NCBI GenBank assembly: GCA_016935635.1
Contig: JAFGQP010000214.1
Coordinates: 1 to 33,481, forward strand
Source of the DNA: Sedimentisphaerales bacterium
GTDB taxonomy: Bacteria; Planctomycetota; Phycisphaerae; Sedimentisphaerales; Anaerohalosphaeraceae
Direction of reading: 5' to 3'
DNA: 33,481 nt
Notes under the pieces: model-generated
The model's database searches: none
The model's input: the letters and a program-made list of their open reading frames with translations, nothing else
What the model was told of the DNA's origin: nothing
Program-made: the position numbers and the translations under genes
Shown here: piece by piece, positions 9,720-18,729 of the stretch
How the letters are laid out: each line of letters opens with the position of its first letter
Position numbering within the stretch: position 1 is the first letter of the stretch

Positions 9720-12700
9720 ATGAAAAAAACAGTTTTTTATTTATTTCTGTTATTAGCCCTGTCGTTTGCAGCGATTGCCGACAGTGACGGTTTTAATGAA
9801 CCCCACAATTATCTGACAAGCGGTGCTTCCGGAACAGTTTTTGACAATTATTTTGTCAACGGCGGGGTCAGCGGAACTCAGAACGGTGTTATATCTACGC
9901 TGGATACAAACACGACCATCGGTACCCTTCGCTTTGCAACCAGCAATACTAACTGGGAGCATGGTGATGATGATGGTGCGCTCCTTTGGCATTACTTTAC
10001 GGGTGATTTTACTGCTAAAGTCCAGATCACGGATGGTAAATTCCAGTCTATGCAGGGACAATCGGACTACCTCTCTGCCGGTCTCATGGCCCGCAGCGAT
10101 AACGCCGGGAATCGCGACTGGATTGCGTTGTTTGGCTTTGACCATCCTGAATGGAACCAGACGTATATGTTACGTTCGACCGATGGCGGTTCTTCGGCCA
10201 CCTATGGCGGGCTTAACCAGTCATTGAGTTCTTTTAAATGGCAGCGTCTGGTCCGTACCGGTAATACGTTTACGGCCTATTACAGCGCGGACAATGTCAC
10301 CTGGTGGCAGTTTGCTCAGGTGACCCGCCCGGATATGCCCAGTACCGTTCAGGTCGGTTTGGCCGTAGCTCAGTTTGGCTCCAATACAGGCTGGGTGGAA
10401 TTCGATAATTTGTCAATTACTGCGCCTAAAGCGGGCAAAAGTATTTATTGGTCACCGGACTTCAATACTAAGCCGGAACTTACGTCTCAGCGTTCACGTC
10501 AATCGGATAATTTTGTCATCTACTGGGGTGAAAAGTGCGGGCTTGACCCGACAACCGCGTCGGACCCGGCTCTGCGGTTTGATCCTGCGAGGGTACTGGA
10601 ACAACTGGAGATTTATTACAGTATCTATATCAACCATAAAAAATGGTTGGATGACAGTTGGGGCAACCTCTCCCAGTACAAGATTATTCTTATTATGAAT
10701 GACACCTGGAACGGTGGCTGGTGGACCGGTTGGGCTTTTGGCAGCCACTATGATGGTGTGATCGGTGCGATGTGGATCCATCCGGCTGGCTGTGGGCCGC
10801 GCAGCGTGGTTTTGGCGCATGAATTTGCCCATTCCTTGCAAAACCAGAGTTGGATCCAATATCCCAACACCGGCTTCCAGCATTACTCGTGTGGATTCTT
10901 CTGGGAAGCCCATGCCAACTATATGATGCTGCAGTGCTTTCCGGATAAGTGGCACGCAACGGACCAGGTCAATTTTCTGAATCACCAGCACTGCCACTAC
11001 GGCACCCCTCGGCATCGTTATCAGAACCAGCTGTTCATGCAGTACATTGAGGATAAACGCGGTGCTAATATGATCAACCGGATATGGCGGGAATCCACCC
11101 ATAGTGAGCATCCTCTGCAGGCGTATATGCGTTTGACGGGCATGAGTCAGTCCCAGTTAAACGATGAATTCGGCGAATATGCCATGAAAAATGTCAATTT
11201 TGATTATTCGATTGGTACACAGTATAGAAATGAATTTGCCAATAACTACGTTCTTCAGAATATGGTCCGACGTTTTACAATGCTTGAGGAGATACCCTCG
11301 CAGCCCAATGTCTATAGGACTCCTTACTACATAGCACCTCAGGATTACGGCTATAACATTGTGCAGCTTGATCCGGATGATTCAACAACCACGATCGACC
11401 TGAAATTTTATGGCCAGCGCAATGATCCAGCCGGCGGAGCGGAATACCGTTTCGGTTTTGTTGCCGTTGACACGGACACGTCAACGTCCCGTAAAAGCCA
11501 GGTGTACTCTGCTTCAGGCGGCACGGAAAAATCCGCCAGTTTTACCATGCAGGCCAACGAAGAGGAATTGTACCTCGTCGTTCTGGGTGCACCGGCCGCA
11601 CACCACAATTATTACTGGGAACAAGGCTGGCCCAAGTACTACCGCTATCCGTGGCAAATCCAGATCATAGGAGCCACTCCCTTTGTGAATAATCACAAGA
11701 CCCTCAGTGGTTCTTATCATCCCAATGGCGGCGGCTTTATACAAAGCGGTGCTTATGCAGCCCCGACGGCGTACGTTGGCCCCAATGCAATGGTTACAGC
11801 CAATGGTAGAGTTGAGGGCAATGCTCGTATTGAAGACATGGCTGCGGTTATCGAGCAAGGCATTGTCAAAGACAATGCGATTTTGCGTCATGCTGCATAT
11901 ACCGGCTGGTCAACAGTAAAGGATTCGGCTGTGCTTTCAGAGAGTGTTGTGCACTTGGGTGTAACCGTTGGCGGAACGTATGCTGCCTCTGGCGATGCTG
12001 AAGGTCACGGCGACTGTTACAGCGGCTACTACCGACAGTCCCCGAGCGACTACAACGACAGAACCCCCTGTGACGGTCTGACAAGCCATTGGTCTAACGA
12101 CGATATCAACCCATTCTATCAAGAGTATATTTTCCCAAGAGTAGTTCCGGATGATGAGTTTGAAGCTGGTTTCTGCAATGGCGGTGTAAATCCAACGCAG
12201 AACGCTACTCTTTGGACTCCACCTCAAGGTCTGAGTAATCAGGGTGAATTATATTACCAGCATACCAACACAAACTGGGAACATGCAGACGATGACGGTG
12301 CTTTTTACTACAAAACGATTACAGGCAATTTCAGTATGTCTGTCCAGATCACAGATGGTACATTCCCATCGATGTCGGGCCGGTCTGACTGGCATTCAGC
12401 CGGGCTTATGGCCAGAAACCCCAATGCCTCTGCGGTTGACTGGGTTGCGCTGTTTGGTTTTGACCATCCTGAATGGAACATGGGCTATATATTCCGTTCA
12501 ACCGATGCCGGCTCTTCAACCAGTACCGGAGGCCTTAGCTCTTCATTGAGTTCGCATCCATGGTTGCGTCTAATGCGTTATCGCAAGACGTTCTATGCTT
12601 ACTACAGTGCTGACGGCATTAATTGGACGCAATTCGCCAGTGTAACCCGTAACGACATCCCCGATACGCTTCAGGTTGGTATTGCATTGGCTGAATTTGG

Positions 12701-13349
12701 AAGTAATGTCGGCTGGGTTAAGTTTAATAACTTCTCTTTGAGCGACATTGATAATTATTGGGATGGAATGATTGTCAACGATGGTGTCAATGCAACACAG
12801 GACGGCAGTCTTGTTTATAACTCAACGACTAGTAATAACGGTACGTTTACTTTACAAACAACTCGCACGAACTGGGAGCATGCTGCCGATGACGGCGTTC
12901 TCTGCCATGAGTATGTTACGGGTAATTTTGATGCCCGGGTCCGTATCGCAGATGGCACGTACCCATCGATGCAGGGACAATCCGACTGGCTTTCTGCAGG
13001 GCTTATGGCACGAAACCCGGATCGTTCCGCGGTTGACAGGATTGCCAATTTTGCGTTTGACCACGCATCTTGGGGCATGACGTACATGACTCGAAGCACG
13101 GATAACGGTTCCTCAAGCAATACGAATACGACATGGGAAAGTGCTTCTCTTAGTCAGATCCGTTGGCAGCGTATGATTCGAGACGGTGAATGGTTCAGTA
13201 CATGGTACAGCACAGATGGCGTCAACTGGACCAACATAGCTTATGTACATCGTCCGGATCTGCCTGCGATGCTTCAAGTGGGTATCGGTATTGGCCAGTT
13301 TGGAACCAATACCGGCTCGGTAACCTTTGATAACTTCACTATCCAATAA
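9720..13349 (+). CDS. DUF6055-type secreted metallopeptidase with beta-helix and three LamG/DUF1349-like modules
   Basis: The ATG at 9720 follows a strong AAGGAGG site. The 1209-residue product has a signal peptide (FYLFLLLALSFAAIA). A first concanavalin-like module (DUF1349/LamG type) covers about 37-234, and the peptidase core about 240-657. H367-E-F-A-H371 is the zinc motif, and E396 in WEAHANYMM is a likely third ligand. Hexapeptide-like beta-helix repeats cover about 667-760. Two further copies of the first module cover about 809-1010 and 1012-1209, each with the NWEH..DDG, SAGLMAR and (F/Y)YS-D signatures. It is a close paralogue of the truncated gene at window start in the core and beta-helix, but ends in binding-type modules where the other has a dockerin-like tail. 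It is probably an extracellular peptidase that binds a glycan or glycoprotein; the substrate is not shown by the sequence. Confidence 0.88.
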   Translation: MKKTVFYLFLLLALSFAAIADSDGFNEPHNYLTSGASGTVFDNYFVNGGVSGTQNGVISTLDTNTTIGTLRFATSNTNWEHGDDDGALLWHYFTGDFTAKVQITDGKFQSMQGQSDYLSAGLMARSDNAGNRDWIALFGFDHPEWNQTYMLRSTDGGSSATYGGLNQSLSSFKWQRLVRTGNTFTAYYSADNVTWWQFAQVTRPDMPSTVQVGLAVAQFGSNTGWVEFDNLSITAPKAGKSIYWSPDFNTKPELTSQRSRQSDNFVIYWGEKCGLDPTTASDPALRFDPARVLEQLEIYYSIYINHKKWLDDSWGNLSQYKIILIMNDTWNGGWWTGWAFGSHYDGVIGAMWIHPAGCGPRSVVLAHEFAHSLQNQSWIQYPNTGFQHYSCGFFWEAHANYMMLQCFPDKWHATDQVNFLNHQHCHYGTPRHRYQNQLFMQYIEDKRGANMINRIWRESTHSEHPLQAYMRLTGMSQSQLNDEFGEYAMKNVNFDYSIGTQYRNEFANNYVLQNMVRRFTMLEEIPSQPNVYRTPYYIAPQDYGYNIVQLDPDDSTTTIDLKFYGQRNDPAGGAEYRFGFVAVDTDTSTSRKSQVYSASGGTEKSASFTMQANEEELYLVVLGAPAAHHNYYWEQGWPKYYRYPWQIQIIGATPFVNNHKTLSGSYHPNGGGFIQSGAYAAPTAYVGPNAMVTANGRVEGNARIEDMAAVIEQGIVKDNAILRHAAYTGWSTVKDSAVLSESVVHLGVTVGGTYAASGDAEGHGDCYSGYYRQSPSDYNDRTPCDGLTSHWSNDDINPFYQEYIFPRVVPDDEFEAGFCNGGVNPTQNATLWTPPQGLSNQGELYYQHTNTNWEHADDDGAFYYKTITGNFSMSVQITDGTFPSMSGRSDWHSAGLMARNPNASAVDWVALFGFDHPEWNMGYIFRSTDAGSSTSTGGLSSSLSSHPWLRLMRYRKTFYAYYSADGINWTQFASVTRNDIPDTLQVGIALAEFGSNVGWVKFNNFSLSDIDNYWDGMIVNDGVNATQDGSLVYNSTTSNNGTFTLQTTRTNWEHAADDGVLCHEYVTGNFDARVRIADGTYPSMQGQSDWLSAGLMARNPDRSAVDRIANFAFDHASWGMTYMTRSTDNGSSSNTNTTWESASLSQIRWQRMIRDGEWFSTWYSTDGVNWTNIAYVHRPDLPAMLQVGIGIGQFGTNTGSVTFDNFTIQ

Positions 13350-13381
13350 TAAGTTCAGTGTAAATTATCGGTTTGGTAAAA

Positions 13382-13424
13382 ATGAATTGCAATGATTCAA
13401 TTTATTGGTTCATTGCAAATTCAT
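13382..13424 (+). repeat. Long imperfect inverted repeat downstream of the metallopeptidase gene
   Basis: ATGAATTGCAATGA (13382-13395) pairs with TTCATTGCAAATTCAT (13409-13424) with a single-base bulge and a 13-base loop. It lies about 30 bases after the stop codon. There is no T-run, so it could be a 3' stem or a rho-dependent signal. Confidence 0.35.
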
Positions 13425-13653
13425 ACGTGATGTCAGAAAAAACGGCAATATCTTTGTGCTTTGGTTGAGTTATGACCAAGGCACAAGATTTGCCGTTATA
13501 TATGATTATGGTTCAATAGAAGAGACCGTGACAACTGAACCGATGGCTGCCGGATGGCCCGAGGTGCAAAAGGATAACAAGAAATTATCAGGAGAGAAAA
13601 GTGAAAATAGCTTTTTAATTGGAGATGGAAAAAAATATTTGATGCTACTGTAA
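13405..13653 (+). pseudogene. Possible remnant ORF of unrecognised gene (about 82 codons)
   Basis: The frame opens at a TTG with no ribosome-binding site, after an upstream in-frame stop, and runs 82 codons. The composition looks coding (NIFVLWLSYDQGTRFAVIYD), but I recognise no family. Its segment TTEPMAAGWPEVQK recurs almost identically at 16265-16309 before the third DUF1680 gene, where it ends in a stop just before that gene's ribosome-binding site. It is probably the 3' part of a lost gene left by duplication. A real small protein is the alternative. Confidence 0.3.
13525..13610 (+). repeat. Duplicated intergenic segment, copy A
   Basis: This segment aligns with 16260-16345 over its whole length with small indels. 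Shared blocks include AACTGAACCGATGG and a CAGGAGA...AGTGAAA end. In copy B the last block is the ribosome-binding site and GTG start of a DUF1680 gene. Here GTG AAA ATA GCT TTT TAA stops after five codons, so this is a degenerate copy of a gene start. Confidence 0.6.
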
Positions 13654-13700
13654 TGGAATCAAGGAAATAAAAAAATATTGATATGGAAAGTCTGTAATCG

Positions 13701-16157
13701 ATGTGTAAAAATCTACTTATTATTGTGGTTGTTTTCTTAGGAATTGGTATTTGCTCTGCTAAGTCTAATGCCCAGTTATCTCAGGTGGCTGACAGGTCGA
13801 GTCGACAAGAAACCGATTACCCATTTAAACCGGTGCCGTTTACCAAGGTGCAGTTTACGGACGACTTCTGGCTGCCGCGTATCGAGGTAAATCGTACGGC
13901 CACGATTCCATTTGCTTTTAAGATGTGCGAAGACACTCATCGGATCGAAAACTTTAAGGTCGCCGGCGGCCTGTCCGATAAGAAGTGGCAGGGGGCGTAC
14001 GGGTTTAATGACAGCGACCTCTATAAAGTCATTGAAGGCGCTGCTTATGCGATGATGGTTAAGCCCGACCCACAACTGCAAAAGTACGTTGATGAGATCA
14101 TCTCTTATATCGCCGCCGCCCAGGAAGACAATGGTTACCTGTATACTGCCTGGACGGCTCGGGCAAAAGACCACCTGGATAACGTCTGGTGTTGTTATAA
14201 TAAAGAACCGTGGGACAATCTGGAATTTGCTCATGAGTTATACAACGTGGGGCATATGTATGAAGCGGCTGCAGCGCACTATGCAGCAACGGGCAAACGA
14301 ACATTTTTGAATGTTGCGATTAAAAACGCAGATTTAGTCTGCGAGACGTTTGGTCCTGGGAAAAATGAAGGGGTGCCTGGACACCAGGAGATAGAAATCG
14401 GCCTGGTAAGATTATACCGTGCAACAGGCGATGAAAAATACCTCACCCAGTCACGCTGGTTCCTCGACCGTCGTGGACGAGCAAAAGGCTCAGAATACTC
14501 ACAGGGCCATAAGCCTGTTGTCGAACAGGATGAAGCGGTTGGCCACGCTGTACGGGCTACCTATATGTACAGTGCCATGGCAGATGTCGCAGCCCTGACC
14601 GGTGAACAGGCATTTGTTAAAGCCGTTGATACGTTATGGGACAATGTGACTCATAAAAAGTTCTATGTCACGGGTGGTATTGGTGCCAGACACAGCGGTG
14701 AGGCGTTTGGTGAGATTTATGAATTGCCCAATCGCACGGCCTATTGTGAGACTTGTGCGGCGATTGCAAATGTGTTCTGGAATCACCGTATGTTCCTGTT
14801 CCACGGTGAATCAAAATATCTTGATATCATGGAACGTTCGCTTTACAACGGCGTGATCAGCGGTGTGTCACTGGATGGGATGACCTTTTTCTATCCGAAT
14901 CCACTTGAAACCGCTTCCGGCATAGACCGCAGTCCATGGTTTGGATGTGCCTGCTGTCCCAGTAATATCTGCCGGTTCATGGCGTCGTTGCCGGGCTATG
15001 CGTATGCAGTGCGAAATGATGAAGTCTATGTCAACCTCTTCGTCGACAGCAAGGCTGAATTTGACGTTGACGGCAAGCCGGTTAAGGTGTCGCAGGAAAC
15101 ATTGTACCCATGGCAAGGCAAGATTGCGATCACAGTCACGCCCCAGAGCAAAGCTCAGCAGTTTTCTCTGAACGTTCGAATTCCCAGTTGGGCGAAGGAC
15201 CAGCAACCCGTTTCAAAGCTTTATACGTTTACAGAACCGGTTGAAGCAAAAATAACCATCTCGGTTAATGGTAAAGATGTCCCTGTCAATATCACCAATG
15301 GATTCGCTTGCATTAATCGAAAGTGGAAACAGGGAGATCTTGTCGAACTGAACCTTCCGATGCCTGTCCGCCGGATCATATGTGATGAGCAGGTTGACGC
15401 TAATATTGGAAGATCTGCCATACAGCGCGGACCGATTGTCTATTGCGTTGAATGGCCGGATGTTGAAAATAACAATCCGCTGAATCTCGTATTGCCCAAA
15501 GATGCAACCCTTACCGCTGAACATAAGCCGGATCTGCTGGGCGGCGTTACGGTTCTTGAGGGCAAGGCCACTGAAGTACGCAGAATAGTTGACAGTGAAG
15601 ACTATGAGCGTAAAACATGCGATTTTAAAGCGATTCCTTATTATGCTTGGTCGCATCGAGGTAAAGGAGCAATGACTGTATGGCTTCCCTATACTGAAAA
15701 AATGGCTACTCCCCTGCCTGCTCCTACCATTGCTTCCCAGAGCAAGGTGACGGTATCAAATATGGTGGGCGGTGACAATTCACTCAAAGCGATTAATGAC
15801 CAGCAAGTGCCCAAAGCCTCCAGTGACAAATCGTTTGGCATCATGCATTTCTGGCCGCGAAAGGGAACGGCCGAGTGGATTCAGTATACATTTGAGGAAC
15901 CGGCTCAGGTTTCCAGCGTTGCAGTATTCTGGTTTGATGATCGTGGCCATGGTGAGTGCAGAATACCTAAATCGTGGGTGTTGAAATACCGTGAAGATGG
16001 CCAGTGGAAGGGAATTGAAAACTTCAGCGATTACAAAGTAACACGGGATGATTTTGATCGTATTAGCTTTGTTCCGGTCACTACCGATGCATTGAGGCTT
16101 GAATTTCAGTTGGAGGACAATTTCTCAACCGGTATCCAAGAGTGGATTGTAGAGTAA
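13701..16157 (+). CDS. Secreted GH127-type (DUF1680) beta-L-arabinofuranosidase, second copy, with C-terminal discoidin-like domain
   Basis: The 818-residue product begins with a signal peptide (LLIIVVVFLGIGICSA). The DUF1680 domain covers about residues 45-640. The zinc/catalytic set is complete: E334 in GEAF, E350-T-C352, and C418-C419 in the CACCPSN motif, with the same 16-residue E-to-E spacing as HypBA1. A CBM32/F5-8C-like domain (about 680-818) has the NMVGGDNSLKAINDQQVPKASSD and GTAEWIQYTF patterns. Its layout matches the gene at 2080, so the two are paralogues, but sequence divergence is large enough to suggest different linkage preference. The next DUF1680 gene follows about 180 bases later. 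The family assignment is secure; the substrate is inferred from HypBA1-type enzymes. Confidence 0.92.
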   Translation: MCKNLLIIVVVFLGIGICSAKSNAQLSQVADRSSRQETDYPFKPVPFTKVQFTDDFWLPRIEVNRTATIPFAFKMCEDTHRIENFKVAGGLSDKKWQGAYGFNDSDLYKVIEGAAYAMMVKPDPQLQKYVDEIISYIAAAQEDNGYLYTAWTARAKDHLDNVWCCYNKEPWDNLEFAHELYNVGHMYEAAAAHYAATGKRTFLNVAIKNADLVCETFGPGKNEGVPGHQEIEIGLVRLYRATGDEKYLTQSRWFLDRRGRAKGSEYSQGHKPVVEQDEAVGHAVRATYMYSAMADVAALTGEQAFVKAVDTLWDNVTHKKFYVTGGIGARHSGEAFGEIYELPNRTAYCETCAAIANVFWNHRMFLFHGESKYLDIMERSLYNGVISGVSLDGMTFFYPNPLETASGIDRSPWFGCACCPSNICRFMASLPGYAYAVRNDEVYVNLFVDSKAEFDVDGKPVKVSQETLYPWQGKIAITVTPQSKAQQFSLNVRIPSWAKDQQPVSKLYTFTEPVEAKITISVNGKDVPVNITNGFACINRKWKQGDLVELNLPMPVRRIICDEQVDANIGRSAIQRGPIVYCVEWPDVENNNPLNLVLPKDATLTAEHKPDLLGGVTVLEGKATEVRRIVDSEDYERKTCDFKAIPYYAWSHRGKGAMTVWLPYTEKMATPLPAPTIASQSKVTVSNMVGGDNSLKAINDQQVPKASSDKSFGIMHFWPRKGTAEWIQYTFEEPAQVSSVAVFWFDDRGHGECRIPKSWVLKYREDGQWKGIENFSDYKVTRDDFDRISFVPVTTDALRLEFQLEDNFSTGIQEWIVE

Positions 16158-16219
16158 ATGTCAAAATTCGGGACATTGACAGATTAGCGGACCGTCTCGG
16201 TAACTGGATGAAATAAAAT

Positions 16220-16324
16220 ATGGTGTCGTTAAATGACACATTTGAGAAAAATGCCTGCTACTGTGACACAACTGAACCGATGGCAGCTGGATGGTCCCAG
16301 GTGCAAAAAATATCAAAGCAATGA
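16220..16324 (+). other. Short ORF (34 codons) ending just before the third DUF1680 gene
   Basis: ATG at 16220 to TGA at 16322-16324 encodes a short peptide whose second half, TTEPMAAGWSQVQK, matches the remnant ORF at 13405-13653. No ribosome-binding site is evident. The stop lies 2 bases before the AGGAGA of the downstream gene. It may be a leftover gene 3' end or a translated leader. Evidence for expression is absent. Confidence 0.25.
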
Positions 16325-16345
16325 ACAGGAGAACAAAGTGAAACA
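16260..16345 (+). repeat. Duplicated intergenic segment, copy B, containing the start of the third DUF1680 gene
   Basis: Homologous to 13525-13610 (copy A). It carries the functional AGGAGA ribosome-binding site and GTG start of the downstream gene. Confidence 0.6.
16327..16332 (+). promoter_or_regulatory. Ribosome-binding site that sets the GTG start at 16338
   Basis: AGGAGA lies five bases before GTG at 16338. Starting there gives a clean signal peptide. The in-frame codons upstream, back to 16233, would add a charged leader that no secreted DUF1680 enzyme needs, and they overlap the duplicated segment in another frame. Confidence 0.7.
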
Positions 16346-18446
16346 GTACAGCATTAAAATGCTTGTTGGCGTGATCGTAATGATCTGTCTGGTGCCGTGT
16401 ATTGTACTCGCCGCAAAGAAAAACATCGCGTCGCAGGACACGCTCTACACCTTCAACCGGGCCCCTCTAAAGGCCAAGCCCTACGCGGAACTGCCGCTGG
16501 GAACGATCAGGCCGGACGGCTGGCTCAAGGATGAACTGCAGCGCATGGCCAAAGGAATGACGGGAAATCTTGATCAGTGGTACCCGGAAGTCTGCGGCCC
16601 GCGAAATGCCTGGCTTGGCGGCGACGGCGATACATGGGAACGCGGCCCGTATTGGATCGATGGCCTGTACCCGCTGTCCTATCTGCTGGACGACAAAGCC
16701 CTTCAGGCCAAGGCCAAGAAGTGGGTCGAGTGGACACTGGAAAACCAGCGTGAAGATGGATACATTGGACCGGTTGAGTTAAAAGATGAAGACCGAACGA
16801 TACCGCCGCCACGTGGTGCTCAAATTATCGAACCTGGTGACTGGTGGCCTCGTATGGTCATGCTCAAAATACTCCAGCAGCAGTACCTGGCCACCGGCGA
16901 CGAGCGTGTCATTGAAGTCATGAGCAAGTACTTCAAGTACCAGCTCAAAACACTTCCCGGTGCGCCCCTGAAAGCCCCAGACGGTGGCAAGGGCGGAAGT
17001 TGGTGGGCCGAACAGCGCGGCGGCGACAACCTGATGAGCGTTCTGTGGCTCTACAACATCACCGGCGAAGAATGGCTGCTGGAACTAGGCGATTTGCTTT
17101 ACAAGCAGACACTGCCCTGGACGGACTTGTTCCTGAAGGGCGATGCCCTCAAGCAGCAATTGGATCAACCCGGCGGTCCGGTGCTCCACTGTGTCAACCT
17201 GGCCCAAGGCATCAAAACCCCCATTATTCGCTATCAGCAGGATAAGGACAACAAGCAGATCGAGGCAACACACCTCGCTTTCCGTGATATCCGCAATCAC
17301 CAGGGCCAACCGCACGGTCTCTACGGCGGCGACGAATATATGCATGGCTCCGGTCTGGATCGCGGCAGCGAATTGTGCAGTGCGGTCGAAATGATGTTCT
17401 CGCTGGAAAAGATGTTTGAGATTACCGGTGATGTATCCTTTGCTGATCTCATCGAAAGGATTGCGTTCAATGCTTTGCCAACCCAGGTTACCGATGATCA
17501 TCATGCCCGTCAGTACTTCCAGCAGTCCAACCAGGTCGAGTGTACTTGGGGGGATCGGTCTTTTGGCGACGATGGCGGCTCCCGTATTGTATACGGCCTG
17601 CTGCACGGCTATCCCTGCTGTACCTGCAACTATCATCAGGGCTGGCCCAAGTTTACCCAGCACCTCTGGATGGCTTCGGCAGACAAGGGTCTGGTTACCA
17701 TGGCGTACGCTCCCTGCAGCGTCACCGCCAAGGTTGCAGACGGTCAACAGGTAACGATCACCGAAGAAACCGTATATCCGTTTGAAGAAACCATTCGTTT
17801 TACGGTCAAAACAGATAAGTCCGTCGCGTTTCCGCTGCATCTGCGTGTTCCCGGCTGGTGCCAACAGGCCGTGATTACCGTTGATGGCGAACCCGGTCCT
17901 AAAGCGGCTGCAGGTCAAGTGGCAATCGTCAACCGCACCTGGAAGTCTGGCGATCGCGTTGAACTGAAACTGCCGATGCAGTTACGCAGATCATACTGGT
18001 ACGAACGCAGCGCATCCATCGAACGCGGCCCACTGGTCTATGCACTTCGCTTGGAAGAAAACTGGTCCGAGGTTAAACATCCGGCGCCTGAGGGCGTTCC
18101 GGCTGAGGCTATGCATCGTGGCTATCGCGAATGCCGGACGACACAGGACTGGAACTATGCACTCTTTGAAGAAACGCTGAACAACCTCAACAAAGAGGTC
18201 AAGGTTGTGACCAAAAACTCCGTCGCGGCGAATCCCTGGAATCTGGAAAACGCCCCGATCGAACTTCAGATGCCGGCAGTGAAGCTCTCAGACTGGACGC
18301 TCTATCGTGGCTCAGCCGGCCCGGTCCCGAGAAGCCCTGCAACTCGTTTCCGTGACGGAAAAGTCGAGACCATCCGCCTGATCCCATACGGATGCACAAC
18401 CCTGCGGATTACCGGCTTCCCATGGATCGACGGCGCCCCTGATTAA
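16338..18446 (+). CDS. Secreted DUF1680-family glycoside hydrolase (GH127/GH146-like, divergent)
   Basis: The GTG start at 16338 is chosen from AGGAGA at 16327-16332 and the following signal peptide (MLVGVIVMICLVPCIVLAA). The product has 702 residues. The DUF1680 barrel is recognisable from PLGTIRPDGWLKDEL onward. Likely zinc/catalytic residues are E345-L-C347 in GSELCSAVE and C427-C428 in the PCCTCN motif. The acid/base cannot be placed by the 16-residue spacing of the two other copies; E333 in GGDEYMHG is a candidate. There is no C-terminal discoidin-like domain. It is therefore a distinct subfamily, possibly acting on another linkage of the same arabinose-containing polymer. It lies downstream of the second GH127 gene and about 280 bases before the epimerase gene. 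Superfamily is certain; specificity is unknown. Confidence 0.88.
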   Translation: MKQYSIKMLVGVIVMICLVPCIVLAAKKNIASQDTLYTFNRAPLKAKPYAELPLGTIRPDGWLKDELQRMAKGMTGNLDQWYPEVCGPRNAWLGGDGDTWERGPYWIDGLYPLSYLLDDKALQAKAKKWVEWTLENQREDGYIGPVELKDEDRTIPPPRGAQIIEPGDWWPRMVMLKILQQQYLATGDERVIEVMSKYFKYQLKTLPGAPLKAPDGGKGGSWWAEQRGGDNLMSVLWLYNITGEEWLLELGDLLYKQTLPWTDLFLKGDALKQQLDQPGGPVLHCVNLAQGIKTPIIRYQQDKDNKQIEATHLAFRDIRNHQGQPHGLYGGDEYMHGSGLDRGSELCSAVEMMFSLEKMFEITGDVSFADLIERIAFNALPTQVTDDHHARQYFQQSNQVECTWGDRSFGDDGGSRIVYGLLHGYPCCTCNYHQGWPKFTQHLWMASADKGLVTMAYAPCSVTAKVADGQQVTITEETVYPFEETIRFTVKTDKSVAFPLHLRVPGWCQQAVITVDGEPGPKAAAGQVAIVNRTWKSGDRVELKLPMQLRRSYWYERSASIERGPLVYALRLEENWSEVKHPAPEGVPAEAMHRGYRECRTTQDWNYALFEETLNNLNKEVKVVTKNSVAANPWNLENAPIELQMPAVKLSDWTLYRGSAGPVPRSPATRFRDGKVETIRLIPYGCTTLRITGFPWIDGAPD

Positions 18447-18463
18447 AAGCACAACCGTTTAGC

Positions 18464-18500
18464 GAAAAGATACCTTAACGGGCGAGATCGATATCTTTTC
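18464..18500 (+). terminator. Stem-loop after the third DUF1680 gene
   Basis: GAAAAGATA (18464-18472) and TATCTTTTC (18492-18500) form a perfect 9-bp stem with a 19-base loop, 17 bases after the stop. The 3' arm is T-rich. It is a plausible but GC-poor terminator. Confidence 0.4.
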
Positions 18501-18566
18501 TTAACCAGAATAAGTCGGATGTAATTGTCCTAACATGACAATCAACAGCCGGCAAAATCGATCTCG
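18483..18566 (+). repeat. Inverted repeat overlapping the 18464-18500 stem-loop
   Basis: CGAGATCGAT (18483-18492) pairs perfectly with ATCGATCTCG (18557-18566), and the flanking GG/CC can extend the pairing. It uses loop bases of the 18464-18500 hairpin, so the two could be mutually exclusive. The inner ATCGAT is self-complementary, which raises the chance of coincidence. Confidence 0.3.
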
Positions 18567-18634
18567 TCCATCTTTTTTATTCATACGCACAGCGAACAGC
18601 GGTCCCTTTGCCTCCGTTAAAGGAGTATCGAGAT

Positions 18635-18654
18635 TCCTGTGTTTATTGACAGGA
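18635..18654 (+). repeat. Short stem-loop in the leader of the aldose epimerase gene
   Basis: TCCTGT (18635-18640) and ACAGGA (18649-18654) pair across an 8-base loop, about 75 bases before the ATG at 18730. Function is not evident. Confidence 0.3.
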
Positions 18655-18729
18655 CCAAAGGAAATCTATTATCTGTTGAGTAAGAACCTAACGTAATTGA
18701 AAACGCACTATTAACAAAGGAGACAAAGC

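Noticed and set aside
16233-16337. Upstream start for the third DUF1680 gene at 16233
   Set aside because: It would add a charged leader before a proper signal peptide and overlap the duplicated segment out of its coding frame. AGGAGA before GTG 16338 is a better start.
17085-17918. 277-codon open frame on the minus strand
   Set aside because: Antisense shadow of the third DUF1680 gene, which keeps its catalytic cysteines in the opposite strand.
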